Assembly: GCF_047722505.1 (NCBI RefSeq)
Contig: NZ_CP159814.1
Span: forward strand, 620,001 to 684,000
Source of the DNA: Pelagibacter sp047722505
GTDB taxonomy: Bacteria > Pseudomonadota > Alphaproteobacteria > Pelagibacterales > Pelagibacteraceae
Reading direction: 5' to 3'
Length of the DNA stretch: 64,000 nt
Shown here: piece after piece, positions 45,467-54,931 of the stretch
How positions within the stretch are numbered: position 1 is the stretch's first letter
Layout of the letters: every line of letters begins with the position of its first letter
Position numbers and translations under genes: made by a program
The notes under the pieces: generated by a model
Told to the model about the DNA's origin: nothing
Database searches by the model: none
Seen by the model: the letters and a program-made list of their open reading frames with translations, nothing else

Positions 45467-47680
45467 ATGCCCAGAAAGATATTTTTTTTTATAAAATCAC
45501 TATTATTAAGTTCAATAATAATAGGAAATGTATTTGCTGCTGAAATATCAATAATTCCTTTAAAAAAACCTATTTTAAATGTAGAGGCACAAAGTGCAAA
45601 GATATCACAGGGAATACTTAAACCCAAACCTAAACCATCCAAAAAAAAAGAGGAACCTAAAACTACAATAGTCAAAAAAGATCTAAAAAAAATTAATTTT
45701 CTTATTCCCAAAAGTAAACCCTTAGTAGTTAAGAAGGAAAAGTCAGTAGTTCAAACAAGGTCAAAATACTACAGCAAAAAAGACTATGGTATTGCAAAAA
45801 AATCTATTGCCGCAATGGAAAAAAGTCAATGGTCAACAGCACTAACGCAGTCTAAAAAAGCTGAGGACAAATCTATATATAATTTTATTCAATGGAGACA
45901 TTTGTTAACTACAGGCAACCAAGCAAGTTTTTATGACTATTTAACATTTATAAAAAATAATGAAAACTACCCAAGAATAAGTAGAATTCGGTATTTAGCT
46001 GAACACAAACTTTCAACAAGTAAGATCTCACCAAATAAGATCATAGGTTGGTTTAATTCTGAGGAACCATTGAGTGGCTATGGAAAACTAATACTTGGAG
46101 AAAGCTTTATATTAAAAGGCGATATCACCAAAGGTACCTCTCTAATTAAAGATGGCTGGATAACTGCAGATCTAAATAGGTCTAATATGAAATTTTTTAG
46201 AAAAAAATATAAAAAATATTTAGATGCAAATGATTACATTAAACGTGCGGATTATTTAGCCTGGGAAGGTAAATCATGGGATTTAAAAAGAATGTTAAGA
46301 TATTTGCCTAAAGACTATGAGTTGCTTTATACAGCTAGACAAATTTTAATGAGCAAGTCTTATGGTGTTGATAATGCAATCAAAAATGTTCCAACAAAAC
46401 TTAAAAATGATGCTGGACTAAATTACGATCGACTTAAATGGAGAAGAAAAAGAGGAAGAGTCGACGATTCCTTGGAGATTATATTTAAAGTTCCAAATAA
46501 TAAAGATTATTTAGTTAGGCCAGACAAGTGGTGGAAAGAAAGAGCAATAATGACACGAGCTCTTATTTATAAGAAGAAATATGAGTCTGCTTATAAAGTT
46601 GCAAGCAAACATTCTTTGGACATTGGCCCAGAATATGCAGACGCTGAATGGATGAGTGGTTGGATTGCATTAAGCTTTTTAGATGACCCTATTTTAGCAA
46701 TAGATCATTTTAATGATTTTTATCAAAACGTGAGTTACCCAATTAGTTTATCTCGTGGTGCTTATTGGCTCGGGAGATCTTATGAAAAAATTGGTGATAA
46801 AACACAATCTAAAAAATGGTATGAAGAAGCAACCAAATATTTATCAACATATTATGGTCAACTAGCATTTTTAAAAATTAAACCCAATGAAACATTTGAG
46901 CTAGATGAACAAGCTATTGTGCCTGACACTTATAGAAAATATTTTTATAAAAAAGAACTAGTAAAAATTGTTCATCTTTTAGATGAACTAAATAAAGATA
47001 GATATACAAAAAATATATTAAGACACTTGGCTAATGATAATATTAAGGATGGAAGTGAAATTCTAGCAGCCGAACTTGCAACTAATATAGCAAGATATGA
47101 TTTTGCAATACAAGTTTCAAAGATTGCATCTTATCAAAAAAGATTTCACAATGATTTTAACTATCCAATAATAAGTACCCCAGAATACGTTAATGGAAGA
47201 AAAATACCAGAAACTGCTTTTATTCTTTCTCTTATTCGTCAAGAAAGTGAGTTTGACATGAGAGCAAACAGTCATGTTGGTGCGCAAGGATTAATGCAAT
47301 TAATGCCTTACACTGCTAAGCTCGTTGCCAAACAAGCAAAGTTACCCTATTCAAAATCAAGATTAACATCTGATCCTGAATACAATATTAATTTAGGATC
47401 TCATTATATAGCTGGTTTAATTTTACAATATGATGGAGCTTATCCTTTTGCTACAGCTGCTTATAACGCTGGTCCAAAAAGAGTTAAATATTGGAAAAAG
47501 ATAAATAAAGACCCTCAAAAAAAACAAGTTGATTTTGTAGATTGGGTTGAATTAATTAAATTTAAAGAGACAAGAAATTATGTTCAGCGTGTTATGGAGA
47601 ATTACAATGTTTACAGATATATTTTGGAAAAAAAGCCTGTTAAAATGAAAGACTTTTTTAAAGATCATCCTTTATTTTAA
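45467..47680 (+). CDS. slt: Soluble lytic murein transglycosylase
   Basis: This 737-residue protein has a signal peptide (about residues 1-24, cut after VFA), a low-complexity Lys/Pro stretch to about 90, and a long alpha-helical superhelix. The C-terminal SLT goose-lysozyme-like domain contains the catalytic Glu in IRQESEFDMRANSHVGAQGLMQLMP and the ATAAYNAGPKRVKYW segment. It cleaves peptidoglycan to anhydromuropeptides in the periplasm. Its position next to dapA is conserved in relatives. It ends one base before the reverse-strand tRNA-Ser. Confidence 0.93.
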   Translation: MPRKIFFFIKSLLLSSIIIGNVFAAEISIIPLKKPILNVEAQSAKISQGILKPKPKPSKKKEEPKTTIVKKDLKKINFLIPKSKPLVVKKEKSVVQTRSKYYSKKDYGIAKKSIAAMEKSQWSTALTQSKKAEDKSIYNFIQWRHLLTTGNQASFYDYLTFIKNNENYPRISRIRYLAEHKLSTSKISPNKIIGWFNSEEPLSGYGKLILGESFILKGDITKGTSLIKDGWITADLNRSNMKFFRKKYKKYLDANDYIKRADYLAWEGKSWDLKRMLRYLPKDYELLYTARQILMSKSYGVDNAIKNVPTKLKNDAGLNYDRLKWRRKRGRVDDSLEIIFKVPNNKDYLVRPDKWWKERAIMTRALIYKKKYESAYKVASKHSLDIGPEYADAEWMSGWIALSFLDDPILAIDHFNDFYQNVSYPISLSRGAYWLGRSYEKIGDKTQSKKWYEEATKYLSTYYGQLAFLKIKPNETFELDEQAIVPDTYRKYFYKKELVKIVHLLDELNKDRYTKNILRHLANDNIKDGSEILAAELATNIARYDFAIQVSKIASYQKRFHNDFNYPIISTPEYVNGRKIPETAFILSLIRQESEFDMRANSHVGAQGLMQLMPYTAKLVAKQAKLPYSKSRLTSDPEYNINLGSHYIAGLILQYDGAYPFATAAYNAGPKRVKYWKKINKDPQKKQVDFVDWVELIKFKETRNYVQRVMENYNVYRYILEKKPVKMKDFFKDHPLF

Positions 47681-47772
47681 TGGCGGAAGAGGAGGGATTC
47701 GAACCCTCGGTACAAGTTTCCCCGCACGGTCATTTAGCAAACGACTGGTTTCAGCCTCTCACCCACTCTTCC
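47681..47772 (-). tRNA. tRNA-Ser (anticodon GCT)
   Basis: A 92-nt class II tRNA on the reverse strand. The acceptor GGAAGAG (47772 downward) pairs with CTCTTCC, the encoded CCA is at 47681-47683, the anticodon loop TTGCTAA gives GCT, and a long variable arm (GTGCGGGGAAACTTGTAC region) is followed by the T-arm GGTTCGAATCC. It stands alone between slt and soxB. Confidence 0.95.
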
Positions 47773-47840
47773 ACTGCGACATTGATATAACCGATTGTAT
47801 TGAATATTCAATATTTATAAAGTAATTCTTGATCAATATT

Positions 47841-49094
47841 ATGAAAAATAAGTATTCAATATTCTCATTAGTCAAAAATGCTTTTTCCTATCATGAAAAT
47901 TGGCAAAAAGCCTGGAAAGATCCCGCTATAAAAAAAGAGTATGATGCAGTTATTATTGGTGGTGGTGGTCATGGTTTAGCAACTGCTTATTATTTAGCAA
48001 AAAAACATAATATGACAAATATTGCTGTAGTAGAAAAAGGTTGGATTGGTGGTGGTAATACAGGAAGAAATACTACAATCATAAGATCTAATTATTTATG
48101 GGATGCTAGCGCTGGTCTTTATGATCATGCATTAAAATTATGGGAAGGTTTATCTCAAGAAATAAATTATAATGTAATGTTTAGTCAAAGAGGTGTAATG
48201 AATCTTGCACATAACCTACAAGACGTTAGAGATTTAAAAAGAAGAACACATGCTAATAGATTAAATGGCATAGATGCAGTTTACTTAAGCACAGAAGAAG
48301 TTAAAAAATTTTGTCCTATCATAAATACTTCACAAGATATTCGATATCCCGTATTGGGTGGAACTTTACAAAGGAGAGCTGGCACCGCAAGGCATGATGC
48401 TGTTGCTTGGGGGTATGCTAGAGGTGCAGATGAAATGGGAGTAGATATAATTCAAAATTGTGAAGTTAAAGGAATTAAAAGAAACGGTGATGAAGTAGAA
48501 GGCATTGAAACAACAAAAGGTTTTATAAAAACTAAAAAAGTTGGAGTAGTAGCTGCTGGTCATTCAAGTGTATTAGCGAATATGGCAGGCTTAAGATTGC
48601 CATTAGAAAGTAAACCTCTTCAAGCCTTAGTTTCAGAACCAGTTAAACCAATTATTGATACTGTAGTAATGTCTAACGCTGTTCATGCTTATGTAAGTCA
48701 ATCTGACAAAGGTGAGCTTGTAATAGGCGCTGGTACTGATGATTATGTTTCATATTCACAAAAAGGTAGTCATGATATTGTTGAAGGGACATTAAATGCA
48801 ATCTTAGAGCTTTATCCAATTTTTAGTAGAATGAGAATGCTACGACAATGGGGTGGAATTGTTGACATCTGTCCAGATGCTAGTCCTATTATTAGTAAAA
48901 CGACCATAAAAGGTTTGTACTTTAATTGTGGTTGGGGAACTGGTGGATTTAAAGCAACACCTGGTTCGGGTGATTTATTCGCTCACACAATAGCAAATGA
49001 TGAACCACATAAATTAAATGCAGCATTTAATTTAAATAGATTTATTAGTGGAGACCTTGTTGACGAACATGGCGCAGCGGCGGTAGCTCACTAA
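47841..49094 (+). CDS. soxB: Sarcosine oxidase beta subunit
   Basis: I use the ATG at 47841 (417 residues); the in-frame TTG at 47829 is less likely. It has the FAD Rossmann start VIIGGGGHGLATAYYLAKKH, GWIGGGNTGRNTTIIRSNYL (site near covalent FMN attachment) and a late FNCGWGTGGFKATPGSG. With soxD, soxA and soxG it forms the heterotetrameric oxidase that demethylates sarcosine to glycine, giving methylene-tetrahydrofolate and H2O2. It overlaps soxD by one base. Confidence 0.96.
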   Translation: MKNKYSIFSLVKNAFSYHENWQKAWKDPAIKKEYDAVIIGGGGHGLATAYYLAKKHNMTNIAVVEKGWIGGGNTGRNTTIIRSNYLWDASAGLYDHALKLWEGLSQEINYNVMFSQRGVMNLAHNLQDVRDLKRRTHANRLNGIDAVYLSTEEVKKFCPIINTSQDIRYPVLGGTLQRRAGTARHDAVAWGYARGADEMGVDIIQNCEVKGIKRNGDEVEGIETTKGFIKTKKVGVVAAGHSSVLANMAGLRLPLESKPLQALVSEPVKPIIDTVVMSNAVHAYVSQSDKGELVIGAGTDDYVSYSQKGSHDIVEGTLNAILELYPIFSRMRMLRQWGGIVDICPDASPIISKTTIKGLYFNCGWGTGGFKATPGSGDLFAHTIANDEPHKLNAAFNLNRFISGDLVDEHGAAAVAH

Positions 49095-49369
49095 TGTTTT
49101 TAATTACCTGTCCTTTTTGTGGTGAACGTGAGCAAAGTGAATTTAAAGCTGGTGGTGAAGCCCATATTGAAAGACCTAAACAACCCACAGAATTAAGTGA
49201 TGATGAATGGGCAGAATATTTATTTATGAGAAAAAATATTAAAGGTGTTCAATTTGAAAGATGGAACCATGCACATGGTTGTAGAAAATGGTTCAACATG
49301 GTTAGAGATACTTCTAATGATAAAATTAAGGCCATATATAAAATGGATGAAAAACCTCCTATAAAATAA
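49094..49369 (+). CDS. soxD: Sarcosine oxidase delta subunit
   Basis: This 91-residue protein has the zinc-binding opening CPFCGERE, then EWAEYLFMRKNIKG, ERWNHAHGCRKWFNMVRDT. The two N-terminal cysteines plus His and Cys bind structural zinc in the tetramer. The gene lies between soxB and soxA, the standard order. Confidence 0.96.
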   Translation: MFLITCPFCGEREQSEFKAGGEAHIERPKQPTELSDDEWAEYLFMRKNIKGVQFERWNHAHGCRKWFNMVRDTSNDKIKAIYKMDEKPPIK

Positions 49370-49373
49370 TTTA

Positions 49374-52300
49374 ATGTCAAAAAATTTAAGAGTTACAACA
49401 AGTAAATATATTGATGAAACCTCTAGAGTTTCTTTTAAATTCAATGGAAAATCTTATTTTGGATACAAAGGTGATACTCTCGCTTCTGCATTACTCGCTA
49501 ATGATGTTCATTTAGTAGGACGAAGCTTTAAATATCATAGACCACGTGGAATAATGACTTCTGGATCTGAAGAGCCTAATGCAATCGTACAAGTTAATAA
49601 CAACACAGCACTAACAGACCCAAATGTTAGGGCGACAGAGCTTGAGATATATCATGGGCTTGAAGCAAATAGCCAAAACTGTTGGCCTAGTGTTCACTTT
49701 GATATTGGAGGTATAAATAATTTCTTATCCCCTCTCCTGCCTGCTGGTTTTTATTACAAAACTTTTATGTGGCCTGCTAACTTTTGGGAAAAGTATGAAT
49801 ATATTATAAGACATTCTGCTGGACTAGGAAAATCACCAACTGAACCTGACCCAGACATATATGATCATAAATACATTCATTGTGATGTTTTAGTAATTGG
49901 GGCTGGTATTAGTGGAATTATGGCTGCAAAAACTGCTGCAAAAAATAATCTTAAAACTTTGTTACTTGATGAAAAAAATGAAATTGGCGGATCTACAATT
50001 TTCCAAAACTCAGAACATGTAAAAATAAATGATCAAAATTCTTCTACTTGGTTAGAAAATGAAATTAATGAATTAAAAAATATTAAAAACTTAGAAATTA
50101 AAACAAGAACTAGTGTTGCAGCTTATCATGGTTACAATTATTTATTAGCAAGAGAAAATTTAACTGATCATCTTCCTAAAAATGAAAAAAATAAAAAAGT
50201 AAGACAAAGGTTGTTAAAAATTAGAGCTAAAAAAGTTATTGTTGCTACTGGTTCTTTAGAAAGACCACTAGTATTTAATAATAATGACAGACCGGGTGTT
50301 ATGCTTTCATCTGCAGTTAAAAAATATGCAGATTATTATGGTGTTGCAACTGGTCAAAAAAATATATTTTTTACTAATAATGATACGGCTTATGAAAGTG
50401 CAATTTCATTAAATAAAAAAGGAATTAAGGTTGAAGCTATTATAGATATTAGAGAAAAATCTAATACTGCATTTACTAAGGAAGTTGAGGATTTGGGGAT
50501 TAAAATTTACAGATCTCACACAGTTGTAAATACAGAGGGTTATAAAAAAATTAATAAAATTACGATAATGGAACTATCAAGAGATGGACAGTCTTTTGCA
50601 AGTCCAGAAAAGATAGAGCTTGATTGTGATTGTCTAGCAATTGCTGGTGGATGGACGCCAGCTGTTCATTTATTTACCCAATCAGGTGGTAAATTAAAAT
50701 TTAGAGAGAAAGATCAAGTTTTTATTCCTGATATATACCCATCAGATCAAATTAGTATTGGCTCATGTAATGGGGATTTTGAATTAGATGATTTGATTAA
50801 AAATTCTACAAAATCTTTAAAAAAATTTCTAGATATAAAAGAAACTGAATTTGATAATTTAGAAATAAATTGTCCTAAAGATAATGAGATTAAAACTATT
50901 TGGTTACTTCCATCTGATAAAGTTTTAGGAAAAACAAAACCTTTCGTTGATTATCAAAATGATGCAACTGCAAAAGATATTAAACTTGCACTAAGAGAAG
51001 GCTTTAGATCAATTGAGCATGTAAAAAGATACACAACAACTGGAATGGGTACTGATCAAGGTAAGCTTGGTAATATGCATGCTCTTGGTATTATTGCAGA
51101 AACTGCTGGTGTTAAGATGGGTGAGCTTGGAACTACAACGTTTAGACCCCCTTACACACCTTTAACATTTGGAACAATTGTTGGACGAAACGTTGGTGAA
51201 TATTTTGATACATTTAGAAGAACGCCAATGAATGACTGGCATATAGAAAATAAAGCTAAGTTTGAAAATGTAGGTCAGTGGAAAAGAGCTTGGTACTATC
51301 CAAAAAATAATGAAACTATGCATGATGCTGTTCAAAGAGAAAGTAAAGCTGCAAGAAATAGTGCTGGTATATTAGATGCTTCAACACTTGGTAAAATTGA
51401 CATTCAAGGAACTGACGCTTCAGAATTTTTAAATAGGGTTTATACAAATGCGTGGTCAAAACTAGCCATAGGAAAATGTCGTTATGGTTTAATGCTTAAC
51501 GAAGATGGCATGGTTTATGATGATGGGGTAACAACTAGACTTGATGAAAATCATTATATCATGACAACAACAACTGGTGGTGCTGCAAACGTATTGGGGA
51601 AATTAGAAGATTACCTTCAAACAGAATGGCCTGAACTAGATGTTTATTTGTCATCAGTAACAGATCATTATGCAACAGCTAGTATCTGTGGTCCAAATAG
51701 TAAAAAGATTCTTAATAAATTAATACCTGATCTTGATCTTTCAGATGAAAGTTTTCCACACATGTCTTTTAAGAATTCAAAGATTAATAATATTAAATGT
51801 AGAATTATGCGTATTAGTTTTACAGGTGAACATAGTTATGAAATCAATATTCAGGCAAACTATGGAGAAGACTTATGGAAAAAATGCATGGAAGCAGGTG
51901 AGGAATTTAATATAACTCCTTACGGCACCGAGACAATGCACTTATTAAGAGCTGAAAAAGGATTTATTATTGTTGGTCAAGATACTGATGGAACAATGAC
52001 ACCTATAGATTTACAGATGGATTGGATTGTTAGTAAAAAGAAATATGACTTTATTGGTAAAAGATCTCTTTATAGATCTGACACCATGAAAAAAGATAGA
52101 AAACAATTAGTAGGTCTTATAACAGATAATCCAACTGAAGTTTTAGAAGAAGGAGCTCAGATAGTTACTAACACTAGTTTAAAACCAGTTGAAATGTTAG
52201 GTCATGTAACATCAAGTTACTATAGTCCTAATTTAAATAAATCAATTGCACTAGCTGTAGTTAGAGGCGGTAAAAATATGCTAGGTCAAAAATTATTTAT

Positions 52301-52382
52301 TCCGATGGAAAATAAAAATATTAATGTAACTATTGTTGATCCTGTTTTTTTTGACAAAGAAAATTTGAGGTTAAATGCTTAA
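49374..52382 (+). CDS. soxA: Sarcosine oxidase alpha subunit
   Basis: This 1002-residue protein has an N-terminal 2Fe-2S-like (SoxA-A3) domain (RGIMTSGSEEPNAIV), an NAD-binding Rossmann region starting VLVIGAGISGIMAAKTAAKN near residue 171, and a C-terminal glycine-cleavage T-like folate domain (from about 610). The folate domain has ARNSAGILDASTLGKIDIQG and FTGEHSYEINI, where the formaldehyde unit is transferred to tetrahydrofolate. It overlaps soxG by 8 bases. Confidence 0.96.
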   Translation: MSKNLRVTTSKYIDETSRVSFKFNGKSYFGYKGDTLASALLANDVHLVGRSFKYHRPRGIMTSGSEEPNAIVQVNNNTALTDPNVRATELEIYHGLEANSQNCWPSVHFDIGGINNFLSPLLPAGFYYKTFMWPANFWEKYEYIIRHSAGLGKSPTEPDPDIYDHKYIHCDVLVIGAGISGIMAAKTAAKNNLKTLLLDEKNEIGGSTIFQNSEHVKINDQNSSTWLENEINELKNIKNLEIKTRTSVAAYHGYNYLLARENLTDHLPKNEKNKKVRQRLLKIRAKKVIVATGSLERPLVFNNNDRPGVMLSSAVKKYADYYGVATGQKNIFFTNNDTAYESAISLNKKGIKVEAIIDIREKSNTAFTKEVEDLGIKIYRSHTVVNTEGYKKINKITIMELSRDGQSFASPEKIELDCDCLAIAGGWTPAVHLFTQSGGKLKFREKDQVFIPDIYPSDQISIGSCNGDFELDDLIKNSTKSLKKFLDIKETEFDNLEINCPKDNEIKTIWLLPSDKVLGKTKPFVDYQNDATAKDIKLALREGFRSIEHVKRYTTTGMGTDQGKLGNMHALGIIAETAGVKMGELGTTTFRPPYTPLTFGTIVGRNVGEYFDTFRRTPMNDWHIENKAKFENVGQWKRAWYYPKNNETMHDAVQRESKAARNSAGILDASTLGKIDIQGTDASEFLNRVYTNAWSKLAIGKCRYGLMLNEDGMVYDDGVTTRLDENHYIMTTTTGGAANVLGKLEDYLQTEWPELDVYLSSVTDHYATASICGPNSKKILNKLIPDLDLSDESFPHMSFKNSKINNIKCRIMRISFTGEHSYEINIQANYGEDLWKKCMEAGEEFNITPYGTETMHLLRAEKGFIIVGQDTDGTMTPIDLQMDWIVSKKKYDFIGKRSLYRSDTMKKDRKQLVGLITDNPTEVLEEGAQIVTNTSLKPVEMLGHVTSSYYSPNLNKSIALAVVRGGKNMLGQKLFIPMENKNINVTIVDPVFFDKENLRLNA

Positions 52383-52938
52383 TTATAAAACTTCTATTAA
52401 AGGAGATATAATTTATTCAGATTTAGAAATTAAAGAAATTAAACCTATTATGAAATTAATCATAAGAGGCAAAACAAAAGATTTTATTACAACTATTGGT
52501 AAAAATCTTAATATGGTCTTGCCAACAGAGGCAAATACATCTACATCAGCAGAACTGTTAACTGCATTTTGGTTAAGCCCTGATGAGTGGATGTTGATAT
52601 CAAATGAAACTGTGAGTGAGGATAATAATGCTTATCAAGTTGAAGACGAATTAATCAAAAATATATCTAAAGCTAAATTGGGTGCTGTAACTGATGTTAG
52701 TGACCAATTTGTAATGTTAAATATAAAAGGTAGTAAGGTTTTTGATTTATTTGCCACTGGATCTCCTTTTAACTTTAATGAATTTAAAAATAAGAAAGGT
52801 TCAGTTGTTCAAACAATACTGTCGCATATTGATGTAATTATCCATCTTACGGAAATAAATGAGGTTAATTTACTTGTTAGACGCTCTTTTTCAGAGCATT
52901 TGCATTCTTGGATGAGTGATAGTGCGTCAAGGTTATAG
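52375..52938 (+). CDS. soxG: Sarcosine oxidase gamma subunit
   Basis: This 187-residue protein has the T-protein-like fold: the late segment VTDVSDQFVMLNIKGSKVFDLFATG with LSPDEWMLIS just before it. It holds the tetramer together. It ends the soxBDAG operon, followed after 27 bases by a periplasmic binding protein gene that may be co-transcribed. Confidence 0.9.
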   Translation: MLNYKTSIKGDIIYSDLEIKEIKPIMKLIIRGKTKDFITTIGKNLNMVLPTEANTSTSAELLTAFWLSPDEWMLISNETVSEDNNAYQVEDELIKNISKAKLGAVTDVSDQFVMLNIKGSKVFDLFATGSPFNFNEFKNKKGSVVQTILSHIDVIIHLTEINEVNLLVRRSFSEHLHSWMSDSASRL

Positions 52939-52965
52939 CCTTATATTTATTTAAATTGTTGTTAT

Positions 52966-53742
52966 ATGGGTAATATGAAAAAAATACTCCTTGTGGTGCT
53001 ATTAGCACTTTTACCCTTCTCTCTTAACGCAGAAACTAAACTTGATCAGATTATATCTTCTGGTGAATTAAAAGTTGGAACTACAGGCGACTGGGATCCA
53101 ATGACGATGAAGGATCCAGCTACTAATAAGTATGTTGGTTTTGATATTGATGTCATGCAAGAATTAGCAAAAGATATGGGTCTAAAAATTACTTTTGTAC
53201 CCACTGAATGGAAGACTATTGTTTCAGGAATTACTGCTGGAAGATATGATATTTCTACAAGTGTAACTAAAACTCCAAAAAGAGCAGAAGTTGCTGGATT
53301 TACAGATACTTACTACAAGTATGGAACTGTTCCACTTGTTCTTAAAAAGAATTTAAAAAAATATTCAACGTGGAACTCTTTGAATAATAAAAGTGTAACT
53401 ATTGCAACAACACTTGGAACTTCTCAAGAGGAAAAAGCTAAAGAATTTTTTCCAAAATCAAAATTACAATCAGTTGAATCTCCTGCAAGAGACTTTCAAG
53501 AAGTATTAGCTGGAAGAGCAGATGGAAACATTACAAGTTCAACGGAGGCCAATAAGTTAGTTATAAAATACCCGCAATTAGCAATTGTTCCTGATGGAGA
53601 GAAAAATCCTGCCTTTTTAGCAATGATGGTTGGTAAAAAAGATCAGGTTTGGAATGATTATGTTAATGCATGGATTAAAGATAAAAAATCGTCTGGTTTC
53701 TTTAATAAACTACTCGCTAAATATAATTTAAAAAGCTTATAA
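52966..53742 (+). CDS. Amino-acid ABC transporter substrate-binding protein
   Basis: This 258-residue protein has a signal peptide (about residues 4-22, ending LNAET) and the bacterial solute-binding family 3 fold: LKVGTTGDWDPMTM, YVGFDIDVMQELAKDMGL, STSVTKTPKRAEVAGFTDTYY, DGNITSSTEANKLV. Family 3 binds polar or charged amino acids; here it follows the sarcosine oxidase operon, so a methylamine-like amino acid is a guess. Start at 52966, with another ATG at 52975 possible. The gene is followed 40 bases later by a permease gene. Confidence 0.88.
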   Translation: MGNMKKILLVVLLALLPFSLNAETKLDQIISSGELKVGTTGDWDPMTMKDPATNKYVGFDIDVMQELAKDMGLKITFVPTEWKTIVSGITAGRYDISTSVTKTPKRAEVAGFTDTYYKYGTVPLVLKKNLKKYSTWNSLNNKSVTIATTLGTSQEEKAKEFFPKSKLQSVESPARDFQEVLAGRADGNITSSTEANKLVIKYPQLAIVPDGEKNPAFLAMMVGKKDQVWNDYVNAWIKDKKSSGFFNKLLAKYNLKSL

Positions 53743-53782
53743 AAAATTAGATATTAATCTCTAATTCATTATAACTTTAAGA

Positions 53783-54523
53783 GTGAAAAATTTATTTTTT
53801 TTACTCTTATTTTTACTTATTACTTCTTGTAGTGGCCAAGAATTAGGTTGGTTTATTCTATCACCTAATAATGTTGAAGGATTAACAAACCTAAAATTTT
53901 TACTAAGTGGCTTAACAACAACTATTTATATTTCAGTAATATCTATAATTATTTCTGCAATTTTAGGGTTCATTGTTGCAATACCCTCTTTAGCTAAGAA
54001 TAAATTTTTAACATACGTAAATATTGGGTATGTAGAAATTGTAAGAGCAATACCGTTGCTTGTTTTAATATTATGGATTTATTACGGTCTACCTATAATG
54101 ACTGGATTAAGCTTCAGTCCATTCGTGTCTGGAATAATTGCGCTGGCAATTAGTGAAAGTGCTTTTCAAGCGGAAATTTTTAGAGCAGGTATAAATTCAA
54201 TTAAAAAATCACAATGGGAAGCAGGTTCATCACTAGGTCTAACTTTTTATAAAAGATTAAGATTAGTAATTCTTCCCCAAGCAATTAAAAACATCTTACC
54301 TGCTTTAGGTAACCAGTTTGTATATGTATTAAAGATGTCTTCATTAGTATCAATTATAGGTATTGGTGACTTAACAAGAAAAGCTAATGAATTAGTTGTG
54401 TCAACTTATAGACCGTTAGAAATTTACACATTTTTAATTTTAGAGTATTTAATTTTAATATTAATTGTTTCATTCTTTGTGAGAAAATTAGAAAAAAAAC
54501 TTGAACAAGATGGAAATAATTAA
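53783..54523 (+). CDS. Amino-acid ABC transporter permease (HisM family) with lipoprotein-like N terminus
   Basis: This 246-residue protein starts at a GTG. Residues from about 40 on match the His/Glu/Gln/Arg permease fold with its EAA loop (FRAGINSIKKSQWEAGSSLGL near 131-151) and about five membrane helices. The first 25 residues (FLLLFLLITSCSGQ) look like a lipoprotein signal, with Cys16 preceded by I-T-S, which is odd for a permease. No ATP-binding subunit follows, so it would rely on one encoded elsewhere. It overlaps the next small GNAT-like gene by one base. Confidence 0.85.
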   Translation: MKNLFFLLLFLLITSCSGQELGWFILSPNNVEGLTNLKFLLSGLTTTIYISVISIIISAILGFIVAIPSLAKNKFLTYVNIGYVEIVRAIPLLVLILWIYYGLPIMTGLSFSPFVSGIIALAISESAFQAEIFRAGINSIKKSQWEAGSSLGLTFYKRLRLVILPQAIKNILPALGNQFVYVLKMSSLVSIIGIGDLTRKANELVVSTYRPLEIYTFLILEYLILILIVSFFVRKLEKKLEQDGNN

Positions 54524-54795
54524 TGAATAATTTAAATAATACAAATTACGATATAGATCTAAATGATGGTGTTATTACATTTAAAAACATTAATACAACA
54601 CTTGCTTTTGTTAGATATAATGAGACAGCTGAAGTTGAATACATCTTTGTTAATCCCATGTTTAGACGTCAAGGACTTGCTAAAAAGCTATTAAGTATTG
54701 TTGAAGAAAAAACTAAAATTAAACCTACACCTCAAGACCCAATCAGTCCTTTAGGCGAAAAGCTCTTCAAGATTAGTATACCAGAAATTAACTAG
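54523..54795 (+). CDS. Small GNAT-like acetyltransferase (YjdJ type)
   Basis: This 90-residue protein has the reduced GNAT fold: VITFKNINTTLAFVRYNETAEVEYIFVNPMFRRQGLAKKLLSIVEEK, with the acetyl-CoA loop R-R-Q-G-L-A. It resembles the minimal YjdJ/GtlB group. The substrate is unknown. Its start overlaps the permease stop by one base. Confidence 0.75.
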   Translation: MNNLNNTNYDIDLNDGVITFKNINTTLAFVRYNETAEVEYIFVNPMFRRQGLAKKLLSIVEEKTKIKPTPQDPISPLGEKLFKISIPEIN

Positions 54796-54799
54796 AATT

Positions 54800-54828
54800 C
54801 TGGGGCACCAGTTAACAGAACGCCCCTT
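54800..54828. repeat. Dispersed repeat R, copy 1 (GGGGCACC...GCCCC)
   Basis: The segment CTGGGGCACC followed by GTTAACAGAACGCCCCTT contains GGGGC/GCCCC arms that can form a 5-bp hairpin. A degenerate tail similar to copy 2 continues to about 54900. It follows the GNAT-like gene at once and precedes the methyltransferase-like gene. Confidence 0.6.
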
Positions 54829-54931
54829 GTCACTCTCCTACTTTGTTGAATTTATAATTTTAGTTAATATATGGATTCTTTTTGAATGTAGCTAAGGTTT
54901 GATTCACAAAAACTTTTTTTTAATGTTAAGT

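Noticed and set aside
45385..45711. A 108-codon reverse frame overlapping dapA and slt.
   Set aside because: It lies over the signal peptide and low-complexity start of slt with no family features; it is a shadow frame.
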